Below are positions 6,932 to 14,709 of a stretch of 21,246 bases of DNA, piece after piece. Location of the stretch: the NCBI GenBank assembly GCA_947377725.1, contig CANCGX010000016.1:1-21246 (forward strand), in the 5' to 3' direction. The translations under genes and the position numbers were made by a program. Each line of letters opens with the position of its first letter. The first letter of the stretch is position 1. Source of the stretch: Actinomycetota bacterium. Lineage in GTDB: Bacteria; Actinomycetota; Actinomycetes; Nanopelagicales; Nanopelagicaceae. The notes under the pieces were generated by a model that was not told where the DNA came from, did not search any database, and saw only the letters and a list, made by a program, of their open reading frames with translations.

Positions 6932-7803
6932 CCGACGAAAGCGAGAATCCAGAGATGGAAACACACGTACAGCCTTCTTCACTTGCAGGCATTGCCTCTG
7001 CAGCTGAAGCAAAGAAGGCCCCTGGTTCTAGCGCGCTCGGTGTCGGACTTGAAGCTCGCAACATTCACGCGTGGTTCGGTGACAAGCTTGCTCTTCGCGA
7101 TGTTTCCCTAGATTTCTGGGCAGGAACAGTCACAGCGTTGATCGGACCATCTGGTTGCGGTAAATCTACTTTTATTCGCACCTTGAACCGCATGCATGAA
7201 TTTATTCCAACTGCAGCAATGGCTGGCGAAGTCTTGCTTAACGGAACAGATATTTACGCACCTGGAGTAGATGTAACTCAAATTCGGTTAAAGGTTGGAA
7301 TGGTTTTCCAAAAGCCAAATCCATTCCCATCCATGACAATTGCAGAAAACGTTCTTGCTGGTTTAAAGCTTGCTAACTTAAAAGTTGAGAATAAAGATGA
7401 CTTGCTCCAAGAGTGTTTAGAGCGCGCCGGTCTGTGGAATGAAGTTAAAGATCGTTTGAATGCACACGGCGGATCACTCTCTGGTGGGCAGCAGCAACGT
7501 CTTTGTATTGCACGTTCACTCGCTGTGCGTCCTCAAGTGCTTTTGATGGATGAACCTTGTTCAGCACTTGACCCAGGATCAACTCTTAAAGTTGAAGAGA
7601 CCATTTCGCACCTCTCTTCTTCGATGACAATCATCATCGTTACGCACAACATGCAACAAGCAGCCCGTGTCTCTGATTACACAGCTTTCTTTTTATCTGA
7701 TGGTGGACCTGGTGAACTCGTTGAAGTTGGTCACACGAATGAGATTTTCTCTCGTCCAAAGGACACTCGAACCGAAAACTATGTAACTGGGCGCTTTGGT
7801 TAA
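6928..7803 (+). CDS. pstB: phosphate ABC transporter ATPase PstB
   Basis: This 291-residue ATPase drives phosphate import through PstCA. It has Walker A GPSGCGKST, the Q-loop in GMVFQKPNPFP (typical of PstB), signature LSGGQQQRLCIARSL, Walker B LLMDEPCSALDP and the H-loop THNMQQAARV. The first ~40 residues, before LEARNIHAWFG, are an Ala/Glu/Ser-rich extension absent from E. coli PstB. A later start at ATG 6955 is possible, but the ATGA overlap with pstA favours 6928. It ends the coupled pstCAB block; 132 nt with regulatory elements separate it from pstS. Confidence 0.97.
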   Translation: MTDESENPEMETHVQPSSLAGIASAAEAKKAPGSSALGVGLEARNIHAWFGDKLALRDVSLDFWAGTVTALIGPSGCGKSTFIRTLNRMHEFIPTAAMAGEVLLNGTDIYAPGVDVTQIRLKVGMVFQKPNPFPSMTIAENVLAGLKLANLKVENKDDLLQECLERAGLWNEVKDRLNAHGGSLSGGQQQRLCIARSLAVRPQVLLMDEPCSALDPGSTLKVEETISHLSSSMTIIIVTHNMQQAARVSDYTAFFLSDGGPGELVEVGHTNEIFSRPKDTRTENYVTGRFG

Positions 7804-7813
7804 GCTCAAAATC

Positions 7814-7842
7814 GTTTACCAGTTGTTCATTTAGAACCCACC
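7814..7842 (+). promoter_or_regulatory. putative PHO box upstream of pstS (direct repeats, 11-nt period)
   Basis: GTTTACC (7814-7820) and GTTCATT (7825-7831) are exactly 11 nt apart. A weaker third unit, ACCCACC (7836-7842), continues the same phase. The form and period match the array in front of pstC, which argues that both are sites for the same phosphate-response regulator. It implies a second, pstS-specific promoter inside the pst locus. The third unit overlaps the hairpin at 7837-7858. Confidence 0.65.
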
Positions 7843-7866
7843 CGACGTTAAGGGTGGGGATACCCC
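7837..7866. other. hairpin between pstB and pstS
   Basis: CCCACCC (7837-7843) and GGGTGGG (7852-7858) form a perfect 7-bp stem with an 8-nt loop. An overlapping alternative GGGG-ATA-CCCC lies at 7856-7866. No T-run follows, so it is not a standard terminator. It could end pstCAB transcripts inefficiently, protect mRNA ends, or be part of the pstS promoter. Confidence 0.45.
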
Positions 7867-7935
7867 AAGTTACTTGTCATCCATATGTTTCCTCTTACAA
7901 GTCCAATCACGTGGACCAAATTTCGAGGGGAATAC

Positions 7936-9072
7936 ATGAAGCTTTCACGCTCCATCAAAATCGCTGCCGTAGCCGCAGCCGCTGCAGTTGTTGCAGCAAG
8001 CCCAGCATTCGCTGGTGTTTCACTAACAGGCGCAGGATCATCTTTCGCAGCACCACTAATCGGTGCATGCAAGGCTGCTTACCAATCAGCTTCAGGTAAC
8101 ACCATTACTTACAACCCTGCTGGTTCAGGAACTGGTCGCGGAAATGCTGATAAGGGCATTGGAGATTTCAACTTTTCAGATGCAACATATACACCAGCTG
8201 TTGCTTCAATCGTTCACATCCCAGTTGTAGCTGCACCAGTTGCAATCGCTTACAACTTGAATTCAACAAAGACACTTTATCTTTCACCTGCAACACTTTC
8301 AGATATTTTCGCTGGAAAAATCACAATGTGGAATGACCCAGCAATCGCTGCGGATAACAACGGTTCATCACCTCAGGTTGTTTTCAAGAAGAATTCATCA
8401 GGTGCGGTTGTTAAGGATGCATCAGGAAAGCCTGTTGTACTGAAGACAATTTCAGTGAAGCGTTACTTCACACTTCCAAACCAGAAGATCAAGGTTATCT
8501 ACCGTGGAGATGGATCTGGTACAACTCAGAACCTCGTTAACATGTTCATCAAGAAGTTCCCAACAACTTGGACCAAGTCTTCTTCATCAACATTTACTTC
8601 AGTATTCCCAGGAAGCATCAACGATGCAGCAAACCTCGGTCGTTTCCAATCAGCAACAGGTTCAGCTGGCGTAACAGCACTTGCAGCTAAGACAAAGTAC
8701 TCAATCACTTATGTTGAAGCTTCATACGCAAAGGCACAGAAGCTTGGACTTGCAGCAATTAAGAACGCTTCAGGTTCATATGCACTTCCAGAAGCAGGCG
8801 GAACAGCTTCATTCTTGAACGCTGGAACAGTTGCTGCTGATGGCAAGATGACATTCAACTACGAGACAACAGATCCAGCGGCTTACGTCCTCGGAATCGT
8901 TTCGTACGCGTTAGTTGATACCAAGACAAAGAACGCTGCGGAAGTTAAGTCATTCCTTAACGCTCTCTTGGATCCAGCTTGCCCAAACACAGACCCTTCA
9001 CTTCAGTACTCAACAGTGACAGGTGCTTTGCTAGCAGCAGATAAAGCTTTGATCGCAAAGATTGGTGCTTAA
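7936..9072 (+). CDS. pstS: phosphate-binding protein PstS
   Basis: This 378-residue exported protein captures phosphate for PstCAB. ATG 7936 has GAGGGG at 7925-7930; an in-frame ATG at 7885 would place 17 polar residues before the signal peptide. The signal peptide (basic KLSRSIK, Ala-rich core, ASPAFA cleavage) has no lipobox Cys, so the protein appears to be released by signal peptidase I rather than lipid-anchored. Phosphate-site blocks are LTGAGSSFAAPL, GSGTGRGN, FSDATYTP and RGDGSGTTQN. About residues 149-182 form a Lys/Ser/Val-rich stretch that seems longer than in other PstS proteins. Codon choice looks uniform, as expected for a highly expressed gene. A strong terminator follows. Confidence 0.96.
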   Translation: MKLSRSIKIAAVAAAAAVVAASPAFAGVSLTGAGSSFAAPLIGACKAAYQSASGNTITYNPAGSGTGRGNADKGIGDFNFSDATYTPAVASIVHIPVVAAPVAIAYNLNSTKTLYLSPATLSDIFAGKITMWNDPAIAADNNGSSPQVVFKKNSSGAVVKDASGKPVVLKTISVKRYFTLPNQKIKVIYRGDGSGTTQNLVNMFIKKFPTTWTKSSSSTFTSVFPGSINDAANLGRFQSATGSAGVTALAAKTKYSITYVEASYAKAQKLGLAAIKNASGSYALPEAGGTASFLNAGTVAADGKMTFNYETTDPAAYVLGIVSYALVDTKTKNAAEVKSFLNALLDPACPNTDPSLQYSTVTGALLAADKALIAKIGA

Positions 9073-9073
9073 T

Positions 9074-9091
9074 TTTCTAGATATCTAGAAA
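9074..9091. repeat. 18-bp perfect palindrome behind pstS
   Basis: TTTCTAGATATCTAGAAA reads the same on both strands without mismatch, beginning 2 nt after the pstS stop and just before the terminator hairpin. It could be a binding site for a dimeric protein or a small extra hairpin at the 3' end of the pstS mRNA. Function is unknown. Confidence 0.6.
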
Positions 9092-9093
9092 CT

Positions 9094-9132
9094 AAAAAAC
9101 CCGGCCGCTTGAGGGAGTGGCCGGGTTTTTTT
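9094..9132. terminator. bidirectional rho-independent terminator (pstS / tRNA-Arg)
   Basis: CCCGGCC (9100-9106) pairs perfectly with GGCCGGG (9119-9125). Seven Ts follow on the plus strand (9126-9132) and six As precede it (9094-9099), giving a T-run on the minus strand as well. It therefore can stop both pstS (plus) and the oncoming tRNA-Arg transcript (minus). Confidence 0.93.
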
Positions 9133-9172
9133 ATGCTCAAAAGAGTTCGAAAAGCGGTTGTGAGAAGAGAAG

Positions 9173-9246
9173 TGCGCCCGGCTGGAATCGAACCAGCGAC
9201 CTACCGCTTAGAAGGCGGTTGCTCTATCCGACTGAGCTACGGGCGC
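9173..9246 (-). tRNA. tRNA-Arg (TCT)
   Basis: Minus-strand cloverleaf: acceptor GCGCCCG/CGGGCGC, D arm with AGTCGGATA, anticodon stem ACCGC/GCGGT with loop CTTCTAA (anticodon TCT, codon AGA), T arm TTCGATT. Discriminator A. CCA is not encoded in the DNA, unlike the Lys and His tRNAs in this window, so it must be added after transcription. Confidence 0.95.
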
Positions 9247-9298
9247 GAATTTGTACGGGTGCAGTCTACCCAAGCAAGGAACGGTAGAGTTTCGTCTT

Positions 9299-10966
9299 AT
9301 GGCTGAGTTCATTTATACGATGAAGAAGACGCGTAAAGCGCACGGCGACAAGGTTATTCTTGACGACGTAACACTGATGTTCCTACCAGGGGCAAAGATT
9401 GGTGTTGTAGGTCCAAACGGTGCAGGTAAGTCGACCGTTCTCCAAATTATGGCCGGGCTTCAACAGCCATCCAATGGCGAGGCATATCTTTCCCCGGGTT
9501 ACACCGTTGGAATTTTGCTTCAAGAACCGAAATTGGATGAGACGAAGAATGTTCTCGAGAACGTTCAAGAAGGCGTTGCAGAAACCATCGCAATGATGAA
9601 CCGCTTCAACGCGATTTCGGAAGAGATGGGCCAACCTGACGCCGATTACGACACGTTGCTGGCCGAGATGGGCAACCTTCAAGAGCAACTCGATCACCGC
9701 AATGCATGGGATTTAGATTCACAATTAGAACAAGCTATGGACGCTCTTCGCTGTCCGCCACCTGACGCCGATGTCAAAGTTTTATCTGGTGGAGAAAAAC
9801 GTCGCGTCGCTTTGTGCAAACTTTTGCTAGAAGCTCCAGACCTTTTGCTTCTCGATGAGCCAACCAACCACTTGGATGCAGAATCCGTTTTATGGCTTGA
9901 ACAACACCTTTCAAAATACCCTGGCACGGTTGTAGCGATTACCCACGATAGGTACTTCCTCGACAACGTCGCTGATTGGATCTTGGAGCTCGACCGCGGT
10001 CGCGCTTATCCGTATGAAGGTAACTACACAACATATTTGGAGACTAAATCAACACGTTTGAAAATTGAGGGCCAAAAGGATGCAAAGCGCGCAAAGCGTC
10101 TGACGGAAGAGCTTGAGTGGGTTCGCATGAACTCAAAGGGCCGACAAGTTAAATCAAAGGCACGTCTTGCCCGCTACGAAGAAATGGCAACAGAAGCCGA
10201 AAAGACTCGTAAGTTGGATTTCGAAGAAATTCAAATCCCACCTGGACCTCGTCTCGGAAATATCGTTGTTGAGGTTTCACATCTGAAGAAGGGCTTCGGC
10301 GATCGTTTGCTGATTGATGACCTTTCATTTAGTTTGCCTCGAAATGGAATTGTTGGAGTCATCGGACCTAACGGTGCTGGTAAGACAACGCTGTTCAAGA
10401 CAATCTTGGGACTTGAAGCTGCCGATGAAGGAAACGTTAAAGTTGGCGAAACGGTAAAGATTTCATATGTAGATCAATCTCGTGAAGGTATCGATCCCAA
10501 GAAATCATTGTGGGAAGTTGTATCTGACGGACTTGATTTTATGAAAGTTGGAAACGTTGAAATGCCATCGCGTGCTTACGTTTCTGCATTTGGTTTCAAA
10601 GGCCCGGATCAACAAAAGCCAGCTGGAGTTCTCTCTGGTGGCGAGCGAAATCGTTTAAACCTTGCTCTTACTTTGAAGATGGGTGGCAACCTGTTGCTAC
10701 TCGATGAACCAACAAACGATCTTGATGTTGAAACACTCGGATCACTAGAAAATGCGCTCCTTGAATTTCCTGGTTGCGCCGTCGTGATCTCTCACGATCG
10801 CTGGTTCCTTGACCGCGTTGCAACCCACATCTTGGCTTACGAAGGTGATTCACAATGGTTCTGGTTTGAAGGAAACTTTGAATCATACGAAGCGAACAAG
10901 ATTCAAAGACTTGGAGCAGATGCCGCTCGTCCACATCGCGTCACATACCGAAAGCTCACGCGTTAA
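9299..10966 (+). CDS. ettA: energy-dependent translational throttle protein EttA (ABC-F)
   Basis: This 555-residue protein has the same length as E. coli EttA. It is a soluble ABC-F ATPase that binds the ribosomal E site and gates the first peptide bond according to the ATP/ADP ratio. Two ABC domains: Walker A GPNGAGKS (38-45) and GPNGAGKT (356-363); signatures LSGGE (162-166) and LSGGERN; Walker B LLLLDEPTNHLD and LLLLDEPTNDLD. Between them is a charged, helical linker (KDAKRAKRLTEELEW...) that contacts P-site tRNA in the family. Start ATG 9299 gives MAEFIYTMKK, the typical opening; the in-frame ATG at 9251 overlaps the region next to tRNA-Arg and is rejected. Its stop overlaps the next start as TAATG. 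Confidence 0.97.
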   Translation: MAEFIYTMKKTRKAHGDKVILDDVTLMFLPGAKIGVVGPNGAGKSTVLQIMAGLQQPSNGEAYLSPGYTVGILLQEPKLDETKNVLENVQEGVAETIAMMNRFNAISEEMGQPDADYDTLLAEMGNLQEQLDHRNAWDLDSQLEQAMDALRCPPPDADVKVLSGGEKRRVALCKLLLEAPDLLLLDEPTNHLDAESVLWLEQHLSKYPGTVVAITHDRYFLDNVADWILELDRGRAYPYEGNYTTYLETKSTRLKIEGQKDAKRAKRLTEELEWVRMNSKGRQVKSKARLARYEEMATEAEKTRKLDFEEIQIPPGPRLGNIVVEVSHLKKGFGDRLLIDDLSFSLPRNGIVGVIGPNGAGKTTLFKTILGLEAADEGNVKVGETVKISYVDQSREGIDPKKSLWEVVSDGLDFMKVGNVEMPSRAYVSAFGFKGPDQQKPAGVLSGGERNRLNLALTLKMGGNLLLLDEPTNDLDVETLGSLENALLEFPGCAVVISHDRWFLDRVATHILAYEGDSQWFWFEGNFESYEANKIQRLGADAARPHRVTYRKLTR

Positions 10967-11376
10967 TGCGTCACCATTCAAAGCAGATGATTCGCTGGGA
11001 CGACCTTGATGCATTTGGTCATCTCAACAACGCTGCTTACCTCACCATCATCCAAGAAGCTCGCGCCGACTGGACTTGGTATTCACGCAAACCTTTAGGG
11101 CTGGAAGCGATGTTTCCATTAATGGTCGTGGCACGCGCAGAGGTAGATTATTTGGTACCAATTTATGAAGGCAGTTTTGAAGTCGATGTTGCAATTTGGG
11201 TCTCCAGAATCGGGAATTCCTCTTTTGATCTTTCGTATGAAGTGGCAAGTGGTCTTGGAATTCATGCCAAAGCGAAAACTGTTCAAGTTGCTGTGACTGA
11301 AAATACGTATAAAGCACGACGCATCAATGATGATGAAAAGGTATATCTCAACCAATATCTCGAGGAGTCTATTTAA
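10966..11376 (+). CDS. hotdog-fold acyl-CoA thioesterase (4HBT family)
   Basis: This 136-residue protein contains the hotdog core: IRWDDLDAFGHLNNAAYL (active-site Asp and the H-N-x-x-Y block), a long helix QEARADWTW, and later strands VARAEVDYLVPI and SSFDLSYEVAS. It is of the YbgC/FcbC-like 4HBT type, which hydrolyses acyl-CoA thioesters; the chain preferred here is unknown. Its ATG shares one base with the ettA stop (TAATG), and its own stop overlaps the GH13 start in the same way, so it is translationally coupled on both sides. A small thioesterase beside ettA also occurs in mycobacteria (Rv2475c near Rv2477c, from memory). Confidence 0.9.
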   Translation: MRHHSKQMIRWDDLDAFGHLNNAAYLTIIQEARADWTWYSRKPLGLEAMFPLMVVARAEVDYLVPIYEGSFEVDVAIWVSRIGNSSFDLSYEVASGLGIHAKAKTVQVAVTENTYKARRINDDEKVYLNQYLEESI

Positions 11377-13037
11377 TGTCATTAGTCGCACGCGCAGAAC
11401 GTCCTTGGTGGAGAGATGCAGTTACGTACCAAATTTATATTCGCTCATATGCTGACTCAAATGGCGATGGCAAGGGCGATGTCGATGGAATCCGCTCGCG
11501 CCTTCCATATTTAAAGGCACTTGGCATCAACGCAATTTGGATTACACCTTGGTATCCATCTCCTCAAAATGATCACGGTTACGACGTTGCTAATTACATG
11601 GATATCGAACCGGATTATGGAACTTTAGATCAAGCACAAAAGCTGATTGATGAAGCGCACGCACTTGGGATCAAGATGATTGTAGATATTGTTCCAAATC
11701 ATTCTTCAGATCAGCACGCCTGGTTTCAAGAGGCACTCCGTACTGCGCCAGGCTCTGATGCTCGCAATCGCTACATCTTTAGAAATGGAAAAGGTGAGAA
11801 CGGCGAGATCGCCCCAAATGATTGGGAGTCAGTTTTTGGTGGCCCTGCGTGGCAACGCGTTACAGAAGCCGATGGCACATTGGGACAGTGGTACTTACAT
11901 TTATTTGCTGAATCACAACCTGATTTCAATTGGGAAAACCCAGAAGTACGTGCGCACTTTGAATCAGTTTTGCGATTCTGGCTTGATCGCGGCGTGGATG
12001 GATTCCGTATCGACGTAGCGCACGGAATGGTTAAAGCCCCTGGACTTCCTGATGTGAATGCATCATCCAAAATGTTGGATAAAGATGCTCGTCCATATTG
12101 GGATCAACCAGGCGTTCACGATATTTATCGCTCATGGCGCAAAATATTTGATTCGTATCCTGGTGATCGAATGGGTGTTGCCGAAGCCTGGGTGCCTGCT
12201 GAATCCCTACCTCTCTATCTTCGATCTGATGAATTAGCTAACTCATTTAATTTCCAATTCTTGGATTCAAAGTGGGATGCAAAAGTCATTAAGAAGAATA
12301 TTAAAGAAACCGTGAAGAATCTTGCAGGAACAGGTGCTCCGGCTTCATGGGTTTATGAAAATCACGATGTGACTCGCAAAGTCACTCGATTTGATCGCGG
12401 TCTTGGCGGCGGCGGAGTAAGTAATCGCAAAGAGCGTTATGGAAATATAAAGAAGTTCTCTGTTGCACGCGGAACACAACGCGCAGGCGCTGGTGCTCTT
12501 CTAATGTTGGCACTTCCAGGTGGTGCTTACATCTATCAAGGTGAAGAACTTGGATTACCTGAAGTCCACAACATTCCCGAAAATCGCCTTGAAGATCCAC
12601 GTTGGCGTATGAGTGGTTACAAGGATCCAGGCCGTGATGGATGTCGCGTTCCAATTCCTTGGACAGAGACACCAGATGGAGCACATGGATTTTCAACTCG
12701 CCATTCGCTGACAACTCAAGAAGCGTGGTTGCCGCAACCTAAGGGTTGGGGATCGTTTGCTGTAGATAAGCAAGAACAAAACCAAAATTCAATGCTCTGG
12801 CTTTATCGCAAGGCTTTGAAGATTCGCCAAAATGAAGAAGGTCTTGGTGATGGTGAGATGGAATGGGTTAAAGCGGGAAAGAAAGTCGTTGCTTTTTCGC
12901 GTCCTGGAAATTTCCAATGCTGGGTTAACCTGGGCAAAACAGTGAAAATTCCAAAGGGTGCAAAAGTAATTCTCTCTTCGCAACCACTAAAGGGACGAAA
13001 TCTTCCAAAAGACACTGCTGTCTGGTTTAGGGCATGA
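11376..13037 (+). CDS. aglA: GH13 alpha-glucosidase (oligo-1,6-glucosidase-like)
   Basis: This 553-residue cytosolic glycoside hydrolase has no signal peptide. It starts PWWRDAVTYQIYIRSYADSNGDG, the standard opening of the alpha-glucosidase branch of GH13. Catalytic residues are visible: nucleophile D213 in GFRIDVAHGM, acid/base E270 in VAEAW, and D331 in ENHDVTR. VDIVPNHSSDQH is conserved region I. It should split alpha-1,4/1,6-linked glucose from short maltodextrins or related sugars; specificity cannot be read from sequence alone. It couples to the thioesterase by TAATG and directly abuts the MFS gene. The length and position match mycobacterial AglA (Rv2471), which is why the symbol is used. 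Confidence 0.93.
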   Translation: MSLVARAERPWWRDAVTYQIYIRSYADSNGDGKGDVDGIRSRLPYLKALGINAIWITPWYPSPQNDHGYDVANYMDIEPDYGTLDQAQKLIDEAHALGIKMIVDIVPNHSSDQHAWFQEALRTAPGSDARNRYIFRNGKGENGEIAPNDWESVFGGPAWQRVTEADGTLGQWYLHLFAESQPDFNWENPEVRAHFESVLRFWLDRGVDGFRIDVAHGMVKAPGLPDVNASSKMLDKDARPYWDQPGVHDIYRSWRKIFDSYPGDRMGVAEAWVPAESLPLYLRSDELANSFNFQFLDSKWDAKVIKKNIKETVKNLAGTGAPASWVYENHDVTRKVTRFDRGLGGGGVSNRKERYGNIKKFSVARGTQRAGAGALLMLALPGGAYIYQGEELGLPEVHNIPENRLEDPRWRMSGYKDPGRDGCRVPIPWTETPDGAHGFSTRHSLTTQEAWLPQPKGWGSFAVDKQEQNQNSMLWLYRKALKIRQNEEGLGDGEMEWVKAGKKVVAFSRPGNFQCWVNLGKTVKIPKGAKVILSSQPLKGRNLPKDTAVWFRA

Positions 13038-14303
13038 ATGAATCTTAAGAATGTGCGCCGACTTCATCCTGCTTGGATTGCAGCGGCCGTTACATTCTTA
13101 ACTCTTGCAGCAACAGCTGGTTTTAGAGCGGCTCCATCGGTTCTTTTGGTTCCATTACAGGAAGCTTTTGGCTGGTCTCGTGCATCAATCTCTGCTGCGA
13201 TAAGCGTCAACGTACTTGTCTATGGATTGATATCGCCATTCGCTGCAGCTTTGATGGAGCGTTTTGGGATTAAGAAAATTGTCATGATGGCGCTAACTGT
13301 TGTTGGAAGCGGAGCATTTAGCACCATTTTCATTCATTCACCTTGGCAGCTATTGGTTCTCTGGGGGTTCGTCGTTGGTTCAGGAACTGGATCAATGGCA
13401 CTCGTCTTTGCTGCTTCTATTGCAAACCGATGGTTCATCGCTAAAAAAGGAATTGTCCTTGGCGCACTGACTGCCGCAGCAGCAACAGGGCAATTGATTT
13501 TTCTTCCTGGTTTATCCTGGCTTGCAACACATCACGGCTGGAAGTCAGTGTCGATAACTGTTGCATGTGCCGCGTGGGTAATGGTTCCTCTCATCGCACT
13601 GCTTCTTAAGGAAAGTCCCTCGAAGATGGGAACGACCCCTTACGGCGCGCCCGATAATTATGTAGAACTTCCTCAAATCAAACGTAATGCAGCAAAGGAA
13701 GCAATCGGTGCATTACGAGAAGCATCTAAGCTTCGAGATTTTTGGTATCTCACCGGTTCGTTTTTCGTTTGCGGCCTTTCAACAAGCGGATTAGTAGGAA
13801 CACATTTCATCGCTGCTGCACATGATCATGGAATGCCACAGGTTACTGCAGCCGGACTCCTTGCAATGGTTGGTGTCTTTGACGTAATTGGAACCATGAC
13901 TTCTGGTTGGTTAACGGACAAGATTGATCCTAGAAAACTTCTCTTCTTTTATTATCTCTTCCGCGGACTTTCTTTATTCATATTGCCCGCAATCCTCTTT
14001 CAAACTGTCCACCCATCGACCATCGTATTTATTATTTTCTACGGGCTAGATTGGGTTGCAACCGTGCCACCCACAATCGTTTTGTGCCGAACAATCCTTG
14101 GACCTGAGCGTGCAACAGTTATTTATGGATGGGTTTTTGCGTCACACCAAATTGGCGGCTCAATTGCAGCTCTTGGGGCAGCACTCCTTCGCACCAAATT
14201 TGGAGACTATTCCGCTGCGTTCTATATCTCAGGCCTTCTCTGTGTCGTCACGTGTTACTTCGTGCTACAAATTGCTAGGGACAAAGAACTAATAACTCGT
14301 TAG
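13038..14303 (+). CDS. MFS transporter (OFA/monocarboxylate-like)
   Basis: This 421-residue polytopic membrane protein has roughly 12 hydrophobic segments. The first helix carries GFRAAPSVLLVPLQEAFGWSRASIS; the G-W-S-R-x-x-I/L motif is typical of the oxalate:formate antiporter/monocarboxylate transporter branch. The loop ERFGIKK after helix 2 fits the MFS A-motif position, and a central cytoplasmic loop (about residues 195-235) separates the two halves. ATG 13038 follows the GH13 stop with no gap, so the two genes should be cotranscribed. Substrate is unknown: the family resemblance suggests a small organic anion, while the neighbour suggests a sugar. Confidence 0.88.
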   Translation: MNLKNVRRLHPAWIAAAVTFLTLAATAGFRAAPSVLLVPLQEAFGWSRASISAAISVNVLVYGLISPFAAALMERFGIKKIVMMALTVVGSGAFSTIFIHSPWQLLVLWGFVVGSGTGSMALVFAASIANRWFIAKKGIVLGALTAAAATGQLIFLPGLSWLATHHGWKSVSITVACAAWVMVPLIALLLKESPSKMGTTPYGAPDNYVELPQIKRNAAKEAIGALREASKLRDFWYLTGSFFVCGLSTSGLVGTHFIAAAHDHGMPQVTAAGLLAMVGVFDVIGTMTSGWLTDKIDPRKLLFFYYLFRGLSLFILPAILFQTVHPSTIVFIIFYGLDWVATVPPTIVLCRTILGPERATVIYGWVFASHQIGGSIAALGAALLRTKFGDYSAAFYISGLLCVVTCYFVLQIARDKELITR

Positions 14304-14313
14304 GCGGGCAGTG

Positions 14314-14700
14314 ATGGCAGAGCAAGAAGTAAGTTTTTACGACCGCATTGGCGGACATCAGGTTTTCGAAAGCCTTGCGTCGCATTTCTATGCACTCATC
14401 ACCGTCGATCCAATACTTCGCCCGATGTATCCCGATGAGGATTTAAAGGGATCAGCAAGGCGATTAATGCTCTTTCTGGAGCAATACTGGGGCGGGCCAA
14501 AGACTTATGGTGAAGAGCGTGGCCACCCACGTCTTCGAATGCGCCATGCAGAATTTCATATTGACGGAGCAGCGCGCGATGCCTGGCTTAGATGTATGAA
14601 ATCGGCCGTAGATGAAATTGATGCGAGCGAAGAATTAAAAGCTGAATTGTGGAGTTACATGGAAGGTGCTGCGCAATTCTTGGTGAATCAGCCTTCGTAA
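14314..14700 (+). CDS. glbO: group II truncated haemoglobin (trHbO)
   Basis: This 128-residue haem protein is nearly colinear with M. tuberculosis GlbO. Visible haem-pocket residues are Tyr26 (B10), Tyr39 (CD1), proximal His78 (F8) in RMRHAEF, and Trp91 (G8) in DAWLRCM. All four identity residues of group II globins are thus present, each three positions later than in the mycobacterial protein. The block FLEQYWGGPKTYGEERGHPR is the family hallmark. It binds O2 and may handle NO/peroxide or peroxidase-like chemistry. ATG 14314 is preferred over GTG 14311. It ends the ettA-to-glbO run and converges on the MscS gene with 9 nt between stops. Confidence 0.96.
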   Translation: MAEQEVSFYDRIGGHQVFESLASHFYALITVDPILRPMYPDEDLKGSARRLMLFLEQYWGGPKTYGEERGHPRLRMRHAEFHIDGAARDAWLRCMKSAVDEIDASEELKAELWSYMEGAAQFLVNQPS

Positions 14701-14709
14701 AGCTTTTAC

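Noticed and set aside
7885..7935. Upstream ATG for pstS
   Set aside because: It would bury the ribosome site and put polar residues before the signal peptide.
9251..9298. N-terminal extension of EttA starting at ATG 9251
   Set aside because: It adds 16 residues unlike the family. ATG 9299 gives the standard MAEFIYTMKK start and the 555-residue length of E. coli EttA.
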